Source: Lachnospiraceae bacterium (GTDB taxonomy: Bacteria; Bacillota; Clostridia; Lachnospirales; Lachnospiraceae). Taken from it: a DNA stretch of 48,304 nt. The stretch's first letter is position 1. Each line of letters opens with the position of its first letter. This document shows positions 32,595-41,827 of this stretch, one piece after another. Under the pieces are notes generated by a model. That model saw only the letters and a list, made by a program, of their open reading frames with translations, was not told the origin of the DNA and made no database searches. The stretch spans positions 1 through 48,304 of the forward strand of contig JAFUPV010000008.1 of the NCBI GenBank assembly GCA_017472605.1, written 5' to 3'. Made by a program: the position numbers and the translations under genes.

Positions 32595-34067
32595 TTACTG
32601 ATCCGCAAACAGTTTCCGTTTCCGCTCCAGCATGTCATCCAGGCGTTCCAGATAGGTCTTCACGTCCTTTGCGTTCTCACACCGCTCGATCCGGTCTCCC
32701 ATGACCCGTTTGGAAATCGCTCCTGCGCCAAGGGCAACAATGGTCTGAACTTCTTCCATGATCAGGATGTTATAAATCCCCTCAACACCGGGGCGGGAAT
32801 AGCCGACATTTTCCAGATTCCCGGTCATGTTCTTCTGTCGGTACAGATAGTACGGAACATGTCCCATTTTTGCGGCATAGACCCTGGTCAGATCCATCAG
32901 TGCTTCATTATTGACACTCTTGTTAGACGCAAAGCTTTCTTTCTCGGTATTCAGCCTTGCAGCCCGCTTGATGGCAAGCGAATGGACTGTGAGGCTGTCC
33001 GGTGCCAGCTTCTGAATCTCCTGCAGGGTATTCTCCACATCTTCCGGTGTCTCGTCAGGAAGACCGACAATGATATCCATGTTGATGTTGTCAAATCCAA
33101 CCTGGCGGGCCAGGTGAAACGCTTCACGAACCTGATCCACCGTATGCCTTCGTCCGATCAGTTTTAAGGTCTCATCCTTCATGGTCTGTGGATTGATGCT
33201 GATCCGCGTGATCGGATGGGCATGGATAACTTCCAGTTTTTCTCTGGTGATGCTGTCAGGACGACCTGCTTCAATGGTCCATTCCTGCACCCATGTCAGG
33301 TCGAAGTGTTTCTCCACCATTGCAATCAGGCGTTCCATCTGTTCTGCCGTCAGCGTCGTCGGTGTTCCTCCGCCAAAATAGATTGTGTTCAGCTTCTTTC
33401 CCTGAAACAGTCCGGCTGTAAACACAATCTCACGCTCCAGCGCGTCCAGATAAGTATCCACCTGTCCGGCAAAACGGCTCAGCGGATAGGACGTAAAGGA
33501 ACAGTACGCACAGGTTGTCGGACAGAACGGAATGCCGATGTAGAGGCTGTATCCGTCTTCGTAATCCAGCTTCTTCAACAGCCCGATCTCCCGCTGTGCA
33601 ATCTCCAGGCTGAGTTTTGTTTTCTGACTGGAGCAGAGCATCTCATCTTCCATGTAGCGGATTACTTCTTCCTGGGATGCCCCTTCCATCAACATGGTCC
33701 GCGCAATTTTCGTGGGACGGATTCCTGTTAATGTTCCCCAGGGAAGCTCCTTTTCTGTCAGCTCGCTTAACATGCGGTACAGAAGGCATTTGCAGACTGT
33801 GCGGACCGCTTTCCGGTCTTCCGGTTTCTCTGCCGCCTCCCGGCGCATCATCTCCCTCTGCTGCGTTTTCAGGCGAATCGTCAGTAAAGCATCGGAGCCG
33901 TCCTCTTCCTGTGTCATGGTTACAGCAGCTTCCAGATCCGCTTCACCGGCTCCTTCCTCTTCCGTTCTGGTAATCTGGGCGCCCGGGAAAAAAGCCATGA
34001 AAAGGCTTCTTACATCATTGTCCAGATGTTCGGTATTCAGATAAAAATGAATTTGCTTCTGTGTCAT
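32595..34067 (-). CDS. hemZ: Coproporphyrinogen dehydrogenase HemZ (radical SAM)
   Basis: 490-residue radical SAM protein of the HemN/HemZ group, oxygen-independent coproporphyrinogen III oxidation in heme synthesis. The iron-sulfur motif CX3CX2C (CPTTCAYC) lies at residues 182-189 after IGIP, followed by YFGGGTPTTL and INPQTM. The N-terminal extension of about 170 residues is typical of HemZ and absent from HemN. Start placed at 34067, which gives an ATGA overlap with the upstream hydrolase gene and a good GGAGG distance; ATG 34073 is the alternative. No other heme genes are here, so a non-heme role of the family cannot be excluded. Confidence 0.92.
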   Translation of the reverse strand: MTQKQIHFYLNTEHLDNDVRSLFMAFFPGAQITRTEEEGAGEADLEAAVTMTQEEDGSDALLTIRLKTQQREMMRREAAEKPEDRKAVRTVCKCLLYRMLSELTEKELPWGTLTGIRPTKIARTMLMEGASQEEVIRYMEDEMLCSSQKTKLSLEIAQREIGLLKKLDYEDGYSLYIGIPFCPTTCAYCSFTSYPLSRFAGQVDTYLDALEREIVFTAGLFQGKKLNTIYFGGGTPTTLTAEQMERLIAMVEKHFDLTWVQEWTIEAGRPDSITREKLEVIHAHPITRISINPQTMKDETLKLIGRRHTVDQVREAFHLARQVGFDNINMDIIVGLPDETPEDVENTLQEIQKLAPDSLTVHSLAIKRAARLNTEKESFASNKSVNNEALMDLTRVYAAKMGHVPYYLYRQKNMTGNLENVGYSRPGVEGIYNILIMEEVQTIVALGAGAISKRVMGDRIERCENAKDVKTYLERLDDMLERKRKLFADQ

Positions 34068-34711
34068 TGCCATCCACCTCCTGCTGTGTAAACAGCCATT
34101 GGATTGTATCTTTTTTCATGGCCGATGGTCGTTTCCGCGCTGTGTCCGGAGTAAACCGTTACCTCATCCGGAAGCAAAAACAGAATGTTTGTGATGGAAT
34201 TTCGCAGCTCACCAAAGCTTCCTCCCGGAAAATCCGTTCTTCCATAGCTCTCACAAAACAGCGTGTCTCCTGCCAGCAGAACGCCTTCCTTTTCCAGATA
34301 GTAGCAGACGCCTCCTTTTGTATGGCCCGGCGTATGGAACACTTCCAGCTCCATGCCCGCGATTGTCAGCTTCTCATGATCCTTCAGCAGACGGTCTGCT
34401 TTCAGCCGATAAGGCGCAGCCCAGAGACCGGACAGATTTTTCATGGGATCTTCCAGCAGAGCCGCTTCCGCTTCATGGGCAAGCACAGGAATCTGATAAA
34501 AGCTGCGCAGCTCATCCGCAGCCATGATGTGATCGAAATGGCCGTGGGTCAGCAGCACGGCTTCCGGCGTTACACCAAGCGCATTCAGCTTTGCCGTGAT
34601 GTTCAGCGCATCGTCCGCCGGATCCACTAGAAATCCGCGTCGTTCTGCTTCGTCATAGACAAGATAGCAGTTTGTTTCCAACCCGCCAAGTACCAGTGTT
34701 TCTATTTTCAT
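34064..34711 (-). CDS. Metallo-beta-lactamase-fold hydrolase (GloB/YqgX-like)
   Basis: 215-residue MBL-fold protein. Zinc site THGHFDHIMAADE (H56, H58, D60, H61), HTPGHTKGGVCYY, LLAGDTLF, and YSGHSAETT. The short form without the C-terminal glyoxalase II domain matches YqgX-type proteins; thioester hydrolysis is likely but the substrate is unknown. AAGGAG is 6-7 nt before the ATG at 34711. It is translationally coupled to hemZ and preceded by the relA terminator. Confidence 0.92.
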   Translation of the reverse strand: MKIETLVLGGLETNCYLVYDEAERRGFLVDPADDALNITAKLNALGVTPEAVLLTHGHFDHIMAADELRSFYQIPVLAHEAEAALLEDPMKNLSGLWAAPYRLKADRLLKDHEKLTIAGMELEVFHTPGHTKGGVCYYLEKEGVLLAGDTLFCESYGRTDFPGGSFGELRNSITNILFLLPDEVTVYSGHSAETTIGHEKRYNPMAVYTAGGGWQ

Positions 34712-34743
34712 ATATACTCCTTTCCATGTATCAACGGCAAGAG

Positions 34744-34776
34744 AAAAAAACTGCCGGCATTTCTCTGCCGACAGTT
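34744..34776 (-). terminator. Rho-independent terminator after relA
   Basis: Minus strand: 11-bp stem (arms 34766-34776 and 34749-34759, one G-U pair), 6-nt loop and seven T (34744-34750). A textbook intrinsic terminator. Confidence 0.9.
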
Positions 34777-34817
34777 TCATCCATGGTCCGGTCTGGTGCG
34801 ATTGCCGTTTTGGACGG

Positions 34818-37097
34818 TCAGCCGGTTGCGCGTTCGATATCAATCACGCCCGGAATTGCCCGCAGACGCTGGATCAGCTGATTCAGTTCATCGACACTGC
34901 CGATATCAAACGACATGTTAATGGTAGCAGTTCCCTGCTTGCTCGTTTTTGAGTTCATGGAGCTGATGTCAATCTGGCGTTCCGTCAGCACCTTTGAAAT
35001 ATCCACAACCATTCCGATTCGGTTGTTGCAGAAAATCTTGATATCCGCCATGAATTTCTCAGCGGAAGAAAGGCTTTCCCGCTGCCACTCGGCGTCAATC
35101 AGACGAACCTTCTCACTGTCCGGCAGAGTCATCATGTTGACACAGTCCGTGCGGTGAATGGAAATACCGCGTCCTCTCGTGACAAAGCCGACAATCTCGT
35201 CACCGGGAACCGGTGCGCAGCATCTGGAGAAACGGACCGCCACATCATCCACGCCCTTGACAACAATTCCGTTCTTGCTGCGGATCTTCGCCGGTTTTTC
35301 CTTCGCTTCCTCTGCTGCCGCAAGAACCTGTGCGTCGGTGATGTTCTTCTTAATGCTTTCCTGGTACAGATCGATCAGTTTGTTTACGATCTGTCCCTCC
35401 TTGAGACCGCCATGGCCGACTGCGGCAAGAACGGACTCCCAGTCACGGAATCCATATTTGGCAATCACTTTCTTGCGGAACTCCGGTTTTGTCAGCGTAC
35501 CGACCTCGTAGCCCTTGCTCTTGGCGCAGCTGCTCACCAGCTCTTTTCCGCGGAGAATGTTGTCTTCCTTGCGCTCCTGCTTGAACCACTGATTGATCTT
35601 GTTCTTCGCCTGGGAGCTCTTGATGATGTTGAGCCAGTCGCGGCTTGGTCCTCTGGAATTCTGAGACGTGATGATCTCAATCCGGTCTCCGTTCTGAATC
35701 TTATAGTCAATGGGAACCAGCTTGTCGTTTACCTTCGCGCCGACCATCCGGTTGCCCACTGCGGAATGGATGCTGTACGCAAAATCGATCGGTGTGGAGC
35801 CGGAAGGAAGGTTCTTGACATCTCCGGACGGAGTAAAGCAGTAAACCGTATCGGAAAACAGATTCAGATCGGTTTTTACCATGCTGACAAATTCCCGGTT
35901 ATCATCCACATCCTTCTGCCATTCCAGAATCTGGCGCAGCCAGGACAGCTTTGCCTCCTCGTCATGAACCGTCGTGTCTCCTGAGCCCCGCTCCTTATAC
36001 TTCCAGTGAGCCGCAATACCGTATTCCGCCGTGCGGTGCATCTCGTAGGTACGGATCTGGATTTCAAAGGGCTGGCCGTTCTTCGCGATCAGCGTCGTGT
36101 GGAGGGACTGGTACATGTTGGGCTTCGGCATTGCGATATAGTCCTTGAAACGGACTGTGATGGGATGATACATCTCATGGATCACGCCAAGGGCCGCATA
36201 GCAGTCTCTCACGGAATCCACGATGATCCGGACTGCAAAAATATCATAGATCTGATCCAGCGTTTTATCCTGATTTACCATCTTGCGGTAGATGCTGAAC
36301 AGGTGCTTGACGCGCCCGGAAAGCTCGGCTTTGATCTCGGACGCTTCCAGGCCGACTTTTACTTCATCAATGATCTCCGCAATAAACTTCTCCCTGACTT
36401 CCTGCGTGGAATACAGTTTTTCTGTCAGCTCCCGGTACACATCCGGTTCCAGCAGCATCAGAGACAGATCATCCAGCTCCGTCTTGATTTTTGAAATACC
36501 AAGACGGGATGCCAGAGGCGAATAAATTTCCAGCGTTTCTCTTGCCTTCTGCTTCTGTGTCTCCGGCTTCCAGAATTCACTGGTGCGCATGTTGTGGAGA
36601 CGGTCCGCCAGTTTGACAAGAATGACACGGATGTCCTTCGCCATGGCAAGGAACATCTTACGCAGATTTTCCGCCTGAATCTCAATCTTATCCATATCCC
36701 AGTTGATCTGGGTCAGTTTCGTTACGCCATCCACGAGAAACGCAACTTCTTTTCCGAAGATGGAAGCCACCTCGTCAAATGTCATGGTGGTATCTTCAAT
36801 CACGTCGTGGAGCAGGCCGGCAGCAATGCTCTCTTTATCCAGCTCCAGCTCTGCCAGAATGATTCCCACACAGAGGGGGTGGATGATGTAGGGTTCCCCT
36901 GATTTTCGCTTCTGGTCACCGTGGGAATCCTTCGCCACCTGATAAGCCTTTTCAATCAGGGTCAGATCACCGGAGGGGTGGTATTTCTTCACGCTGGCTA
37001 CCAGTTCTTTATACAGTTCTTCCGGCGGTGTAAAATTGGCAGGCGCTTTCACGGACGGTTTGGGTGGTAACAGTGGTTCGTGGGTCATCTGAGACAT
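34818..37097 (-). CDS. relA: Bifunctional (p)ppGpp synthetase/hydrolase RelA/SpoT
   Basis: 759-residue long RSH protein of the stringent response. Hydrolase HD domain with H73 (YIIHPL) and H97-D98 plus EDT (LLHDVIEDT), so hydrolase residues appear intact. Synthetase domain DIFAVRIIVDSVRDCY to MPKPNMYQSLHTTLI (about 265-330). TGS domain near 410-470 (FTPSGDVKNLPSGSTPIDFAYSIH), and a C-terminal ACT domain. Start at 37097 with GAGGTG upstream. It ends at a strong terminator. An 11-bp direct repeat flanks the leader region. Confidence 0.96.
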   Translation of the reverse strand: MSQMTHEPLLPPKPSVKAPANFTPPEELYKELVASVKKYHPSGDLTLIEKAYQVAKDSHGDQKRKSGEPYIIHPLCVGIILAELELDKESIAAGLLHDVIEDTTMTFDEVASIFGKEVAFLVDGVTKLTQINWDMDKIEIQAENLRKMFLAMAKDIRVILVKLADRLHNMRTSEFWKPETQKQKARETLEIYSPLASRLGISKIKTELDDLSLMLLEPDVYRELTEKLYSTQEVREKFIAEIIDEVKVGLEASEIKAELSGRVKHLFSIYRKMVNQDKTLDQIYDIFAVRIIVDSVRDCYAALGVIHEMYHPITVRFKDYIAMPKPNMYQSLHTTLIAKNGQPFEIQIRTYEMHRTAEYGIAAHWKYKERGSGDTTVHDEEAKLSWLRQILEWQKDVDDNREFVSMVKTDLNLFSDTVYCFTPSGDVKNLPSGSTPIDFAYSIHSAVGNRMVGAKVNDKLVPIDYKIQNGDRIEIITSQNSRGPSRDWLNIIKSSQAKNKINQWFKQERKEDNILRGKELVSSCAKSKGYEVGTLTKPEFRKKVIAKYGFRDWESVLAAVGHGGLKEGQIVNKLIDLYQESIKKNITDAQVLAAAEEAKEKPAKIRSKNGIVVKGVDDVAVRFSRCCAPVPGDEIVGFVTRGRGISIHRTDCVNMMTLPDSEKVRLIDAEWQRESLSSAEKFMADIKIFCNNRIGMVVDISKVLTERQIDISSMNSKTSKQGTATINMSFDIGSVDELNQLIQRLRAIPGVIDIERATG

Positions 37098-37147
37098 CCA
37101 AAACACCTCTTTCTTACAGTATAATTTCAGCATTCCCCAAAACACCT
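37098..37147. repeat. 11-bp direct repeat in the relA leader
   Basis: CCAAAACACCT occurs at 37098-37108 and 37137-37147. The first copy contains the relA ribosome binding site (complement AGGTG). Confidence 0.5.
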
Positions 37148-37180
37148 TTTCCCAGTCAGGTGCAAAGGGATCCGTCAGAC

Positions 37181-38017
37181 TCAGGCTCTGCTGTAAGCCT
37201 CCTCCAGAAAGGCTTTTGCCTGGAGTGCATTTTCCGGCACGGTATCTTCAAGAAGCACATGGATGTGCGGCTTGTGGTTCTTAATATAGGACATCAGAAA
37301 GTCATAATTCATCTCGCCGAAACCACAGGGGCAGCTCTTGAGCACGCCGTCAACCAGCTTGAAATCCTTTGCATGGATCGTTGCAATATCCGGTCCCAGC
37401 AGCTCGGTAAACTCTTTGATGATCTCCACATGCTGCGCGCAGTTCTTTTCGTTAAGCAGATTAACCGGATCAAAAATAATCTGCAGGTTCGGAGACTTGA
37501 TGGCGTCCAGAACGGCTCTTGCACGCTTTGCGTTGCAGACGATGTGGCGACACACCGGCTCGATGCCGACGATAACGCCCAGCTTCTCTGCATACTCCAC
37601 AACCGGACGGAGATTCTTAATGAAGATCTGCAGTGCCTCTTCTGTGTGGCTGTACGGCTCGTAACGGTATTCCACGTTGCAGTTTCCTGTCTCTGTTCCG
37701 ACAACACCGGCGCCAAGAAGACTTGCAAAGAGGATATGTCTCTTATAGGTATCTGTGGTATCTGCCAGCGCCTCCTCATCCGGAGTTGCCAGATTGTGGT
37801 AGCAGCCAAGGACTGCGACATCAACCTTGTTGGCAGCAAAAATTTCTTTCATGTAAAGTGCCAGTCCCGGTGTCAGGACCTCCTTCTGGGTCGGGAACTC
37901 TTTAATCGCCTTGGGAACTGCCAGCTGACAGCAGTGCATTCCCTGCTCGTGAATTGCCTCCACCAGACCTTCAAACGTATCTGCCTTCACATCATGTGCT
38001 CTGATTCCGATTCTCAT
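37181..38017 (-). CDS. Sugar phosphate isomerase/epimerase-like protein (AP endonuclease 2 fold)
   Basis: 278-residue TIM-barrel protein of the xylose isomerase-like superfamily. Visible strands with metal ligands: VGTETGNCN, GVIVGIEPVCRH (Glu), LQIIFDPVNLL (Asp), TIHAKDFKL (His, Asp), and HVLLEDTVPEN (Glu). Substrate unknown; relatives act as sugar epimerases or isomerases. GGAGG 6 nt before the ATG. It has its own promoter overlapping the recJ 3' end and lies upstream of relA. Confidence 0.87.
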   Translation of the reverse strand: MRIGIRAHDVKADTFEGLVEAIHEQGMHCCQLAVPKAIKEFPTQKEVLTPGLALYMKEIFAANKVDVAVLGCYHNLATPDEEALADTTDTYKRHILFASLLGAGVVGTETGNCNVEYRYEPYSHTEEALQIFIKNLRPVVEYAEKLGVIVGIEPVCRHIVCNAKRARAVLDAIKSPNLQIIFDPVNLLNEKNCAQHVEIIKEFTELLGPDIATIHAKDFKLVDGVLKSCPCGFGEMNYDFLMSYIKNHKPHIHVLLEDTVPENALQAKAFLEEAYSRA

Positions 38018-38123
38018 TTTCTTCCTCCCCTTGTATGGCGCGGCGCCTTTCTGTTCTCAGTCCTCCGGTTCCTCTCGTCCGCAGGTTACTGACACTGTCT
38101 TTCCAGTATGAACGATAACAGAT

Positions 38124-38152
38124 ATTATACCTATTTTTTCGCAATTCTGCAA
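38124..38152 (-). promoter_or_regulatory. Promoter of the isomerase-like gene, overlapping recJ 3' end
   Basis: Minus strand: -35 TTGCAG at 38147-38152, 17-bp spacer, -10 TATAAT at 38124-38129. The -35 is inside the last codons of recJ. Confidence 0.75.
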
Positions 38153-39915
38153 TAGTTTTGCACCACAATCTGTAAACTTCTTTGATCACGGAACATGTTA
38201 ACCTGGGGATAGAAGGTAAATGCCGCGTCCATGGTTCCTCCCATTCCCTTAAACGCACGCGCTACCGCTTCTGCCCCATACTCTTCCTCCAGAAAAGCAA
38301 GAAAACCATCGGCATCGCCGAAGTAAAGCGCGTCCATGGCTCTTCCACCGCTTCCGCAGACCTGAAGCTTCAGCATATCCCGGTTCTTCCCGATTCTCGT
38401 CAGGCGCAGAATCGTCACATGCTGCCAGGCGAACAGCGGCTTCTCATTTCCCCTTCCAAAAGGCTCCAGCTTCTCCAGATCCTGAATCAGCGGCTCGGAA
38501 ATATATTCCAGCGGAAGCGGTGTGTCAATCAGAACAACGGGACGCAGGTCCTCCGCGGTAAGCGGACACTGGCTGCGCAGCCGCTTTCGCAGGACATCCA
38601 GATACTCTGCCTTCATGGTCAGTCCGGCTGCCATTTTATGACCGCCGAACCTTGCGTACAGTTCTCTGTTTTTGTTCAGCTGCTCAAACATATCATATGC
38701 ATCAATAGAGCGTCCTGACGCTTTCAGATATCCTTCCTCCATGGCATCCGTAAACACAAGGACCGGACGCCAGAACCGCTCGCGCAGCCGTCCGGCGATG
38801 ATTCCCGCTACACTCTCGTGGCAGTCCGGAAGGTAAACCAGATAGACGCGGTCCTCCTTCCACGATGCCTGCTCAATGACTTCGATTGCTTTCTGTGTTC
38901 CGGTCTGTGTCATGGTTTTGCGCTCCTCGTTCATGGAACGGAGCTTCCCGGCCAGTTCCAGCGCTTTCTCTTCCTCCTGTTCCTGAAGCAGCTGAAGCGC
39001 CAGTTTTACCGTATCCAGACGGCCTGCCGCGTTAAAGCAGGGGCCAAGGACAAATCCGATGTGGTAGGAACTGATAGAAGACGGTTCAATCCCCGTCACA
39101 TCCATCAGCGCCTTCAATCCGACACGTTTTGTTGTCCTGAGCAGCTTTAGTCCTTCCTTCACCAGAATCCGGTTCTCTCCGTTCAGTTCCATGACATCGG
39201 CCACCGTTGCAATGGCTGTATAATCCAGAAACCGGTATACCTCTTCCGTTCGCCGTCCAAACCGTTCGTACAGAAGCGCAATGACCTTGTAGGCAACACC
39301 GGTTCCGCAGAGATTTTTGTAGGGATAGCCGCAGTCTTCCTGTTTCGGATTCACAATGGCATCGGCACAGGGAAGGCGAAAGCTTCTTACCCCATCCGTT
39401 TCCACATAGGGAATCTCATGGTGATCGGTCACGATTACCTGCATCCCCAGTGATTTTGCCAGTTCCACCGCTTCAAAGGCGGCAATTCCGTTATCGCAGG
39501 TCAGAATCATCCGGCACCCGGCATCATATGCCTCATGAACGATCCGGTCATTGAGACCATAGCCCTCCAGCACACGGTGCGGAGTGTAGATGGAAGCCTT
39601 TCCGCCGAGAAAACGGATTCCTTCGTAAAGAACCATTCCGGAAAAAATACCGTCATTGTCAAAATCACTGGCAATTCCGATCTCAATCCCGTTTCGAATC
39701 GCCGTTTCGATCATTCCCGCTGCTTTGTCCGCATCCTTCATTTGATGGGCATCGTGCAGCTGCGGAATCCCTCCGTTTAAATAGCTGTCAATTTCCTCAT
39801 CGGTTGCCACATTTCGGTTGCGCATTACCCGCGCCGTGACCGGATCAATTCCGAACCTTCTGCCGATTCCGGCAAAGTCTCCTTTTTTTGACTGTAAAAT
39901 CCAACGCTCACGCAT
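38131..39915 (-). CDS. recJ: Single-stranded-DNA-specific exonuclease RecJ
   Basis: 594-residue DHH-family 5'-3' exonuclease of recombination and repair. Motif I DFDNDG at 84-89, ILTCDNGI, motif III VTDHHEIPY, motif IV GPCFNAAGRLDT, DHHA1 region with CHESVAGIIAGRLRE and GGHKMAAGL, and a C-terminal OB-like domain. Normal length for Firmicutes. A GGAG 11 nt before the ATG. It follows ilvB after a 157-bp spacer that contains two hairpins. Confidence 0.94.
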   Translation of the reverse strand: MRERWILQSKKGDFAGIGRRFGIDPVTARVMRNRNVATDEEIDSYLNGGIPQLHDAHQMKDADKAAGMIETAIRNGIEIGIASDFDNDGIFSGMVLYEGIRFLGGKASIYTPHRVLEGYGLNDRIVHEAYDAGCRMILTCDNGIAAFEAVELAKSLGMQVIVTDHHEIPYVETDGVRSFRLPCADAIVNPKQEDCGYPYKNLCGTGVAYKVIALLYERFGRRTEEVYRFLDYTAIATVADVMELNGENRILVKEGLKLLRTTKRVGLKALMDVTGIEPSSISSYHIGFVLGPCFNAAGRLDTVKLALQLLQEQEEEKALELAGKLRSMNEERKTMTQTGTQKAIEVIEQASWKEDRVYLVYLPDCHESVAGIIAGRLRERFWRPVLVFTDAMEEGYLKASGRSIDAYDMFEQLNKNRELYARFGGHKMAAGLTMKAEYLDVLRKRLRSQCPLTAEDLRPVVLIDTPLPLEYISEPLIQDLEKLEPFGRGNEKPLFAWQHVTILRLTRIGKNRDMLKLQVCGSGGRAMDALYFGDADGFLAFLEEEYGAEAVARAFKGMGGTMDAAFTFYPQVNMFRDQRSLQIVVQNYCRIAKK

Positions 39916-39958
39916 GTCTGTTTCTTCTCCTTGCCTGGATGTATAAACAATGCAAAAC

Positions 39959-39997
39959 AGACCGCCGCTCCCAAGACTCAGCTCAGTGCGGCAGTCT
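39959..39997 (-). terminator. Probable terminator between ilvB and recJ
   Basis: Minus strand: 10-bp stem (arms 39988-39997 and 39959-39968, one G-U pair) with an 19-nt loop, then GTTTTG. A second stem (GCAGCC/GGCTGC, 40035-40050) followed by GGTTTC lies closer to ilvB. Confidence 0.5.
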
Positions 39998-40072
39998 GCT
40001 ATTCAACGGCTTTCTGTCGTTTGTCTTTGAAACCGCAGCCAGACGGCTGCCTTCTCATCGCTTTGGCTGCTA

Positions 40073-41758
40073 TCAGCCGAAACGGCTTGCAAGATCCTCT
40101 TCTGCAAAGCACTCGTCGATCGGCGCACCAGGTGCTACCATCGGGAATACCTTGTCGTCCTTCTCAATCTGCGCGTCAATCACAACCGGAATGTTCAGGC
40201 TGATTGCTTCTTTGATTGCCGCATCGAACTCTTCACAGGTTCTTACGGTATAGGCCTTTGCGCCCATTCCCTCTGCAACCTTTGCGAAATCAACCACATC
40301 CTCAAGGATTGTCTGGGAATATCTCTGTCCGTAGAACAGGTTCTGCCACTGGCGAACCATTCCCAGTACATGGTTGTTGATCACAATTTCAATGACCGGA
40401 ATGTTGTATCTGGTAGCGGTTGCCACTTCATTCATGTTCATGCGGAAGCATCCGTCACCGGCAATGTTTACAACGACCTTGTCTTTTCGTCCCATCTTTG
40501 CGCCGATGGCTGCGCCAAGGCCGTAGCCCATGGTTCCAAGACCGCCGGAAGTCAGCAGGGTACGCGGAGCCTTATACTTGTAGTACTGAGCAGCCCACAT
40601 CTGATGCTGTCCGACATCGGTGGAAATAATGGCATCGCCATTTGTCTCCTCATAGAGCTTCTCGATGATGTACGGACCGGTCAGCTTATCCTTGTGATAG
40701 TTCAGCGGGAATTTCTTCTGGAAGTCCATAATCTCTTCAATCCACTCGCTGTGCTTCTGCTGCGGCAGCTTCGCATTGATGATCTCGAGAATGGACTTGA
40801 TATCGCCGATCACGCTGGCATTGGTCTTGATGTTCTTGTTGATCTCAGCCGGATCTACATCAAACTGAAGGATCTTCGCGTTCGGTGCAAACTTCTTCGC
40901 ATTACCGTAAACACGGTCGCTGAATCTTGCGCCGACAGTTACAAGAAGATCACACTTACTTACGCCAAAGTTGGAAGCCTTTGTTCCATGCATGCCCAGC
41001 ATACCGGTGTAAAGCGGATCCGTTCCGTCAAAAGCACCCTTGCCCATCAGCGTATCTGCCACCGGCGCATCCAGCTTATGTACAAATTCGTTCAGCTCTG
41101 CAGCCGCACCGGAAGCGATTGCGCCGCCGCCTACGAACACATAGGGCTTCTTTGCTTCCCTGAGCATGTTCAGAGCCTGCGTTACATCGTCTTCCTTAAT
41201 AGAAGAAACAACGCGCTTGATCAGTTCCGGAGTCTTCGGCTCATATTCACAGGTTGCAGCGGTAACATCCTTGGTGATATCGATCAGTACAGGGCCCGGA
41301 CGACCCTCTTTCGCAATGCGGAATGCCTTGCGGAACACGTCAGCCAGCTTGGTTACATCCTTAACGATGAAGTTGTGCTTGGTAATCGGCATGGTAATGC
41401 CGGCAATGTCTACCTCCTGGAAGGAGTCACGGCCAAGAAGAGCAACCGCAACATTACAGGTAATTGCAACGATCGGGATAGAATCCATGTAAGCGGTAGC
41501 AATACCGGTTACCAGATTGGTTGCGCCAGGGCCGGAAGTTGCCATGCAGACACCAACCTTGCCGGTGGCTCTTGCATAACCGTCAGCCGCGTGGGAAGCA
41601 CCCTGCTCATGGGAAGTCAGGATGTGGGTAATCTCGTTGCTGTGCTTATATAACGCATCATATACATTCAGGATGCAGCCGCCCGGATAACCGAAAACGG
41701 TATCAACGCCCTGCTCCTTTAAACACTCAATAATAATTTCAGAACCATTCAGCAGCAT
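40073..41758 (-). CDS. ilvB: Acetolactate synthase, large (catalytic) subunit
   Basis: 561-residue ThDP-dependent enzyme joining two pyruvate (or pyruvate and 2-ketobutyrate). N-terminal GYPGGCILNVYDAL and the catalytic Glu in SHEQGASHAADGYARA, FAD-domain region GMLGMHGTKASN, and ThDP motif GDGCFRMNMNEVATATRYN. It is the anabolic AHAS type by position with ilvD and leuB. No small regulatory subunit gene (ilvN) is adjacent. A hairpin (41792-41811) lies between ilvD and this gene. Confidence 0.95.
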   Translation of the reverse strand: MLLNGSEIIIECLKEQGVDTVFGYPGGCILNVYDALYKHSNEITHILTSHEQGASHAADGYARATGKVGVCMATSGPGATNLVTGIATAYMDSIPIVAITCNVAVALLGRDSFQEVDIAGITMPITKHNFIVKDVTKLADVFRKAFRIAKEGRPGPVLIDITKDVTAATCEYEPKTPELIKRVVSSIKEDDVTQALNMLREAKKPYVFVGGGAIASGAAAELNEFVHKLDAPVADTLMGKGAFDGTDPLYTGMLGMHGTKASNFGVSKCDLLVTVGARFSDRVYGNAKKFAPNAKILQFDVDPAEINKNIKTNASVIGDIKSILEIINAKLPQQKHSEWIEEIMDFQKKFPLNYHKDKLTGPYIIEKLYEETNGDAIISTDVGQHQMWAAQYYKYKAPRTLLTSGGLGTMGYGLGAAIGAKMGRKDKVVVNIAGDGCFRMNMNEVATATRYNIPVIEIVINNHVLGMVRQWQNLFYGQRYSQTILEDVVDFAKVAEGMGAKAYTVRTCEEFDAAIKEAISLNIPVVIDAQIEKDDKVFPMVAPGAPIDECFAEEDLASRFG

Positions 41759-41791
41759 AGCTCTTATCTCCTTTATCTATCTTATCCTTCA

Positions 41792-41811
41792 GGAAGAATG
41801 AACGTTCTTCC
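41792..41811 (-). other. Intercistronic hairpin between ilvD and ilvB
   Basis: 7-bp stem GGAAGAA/TTCTTCC with 6-nt loop, no T-run. Possible processing site or stability element. Confidence 0.4.
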
Positions 41812-41827
41812 CGACTCACTGTCATCG

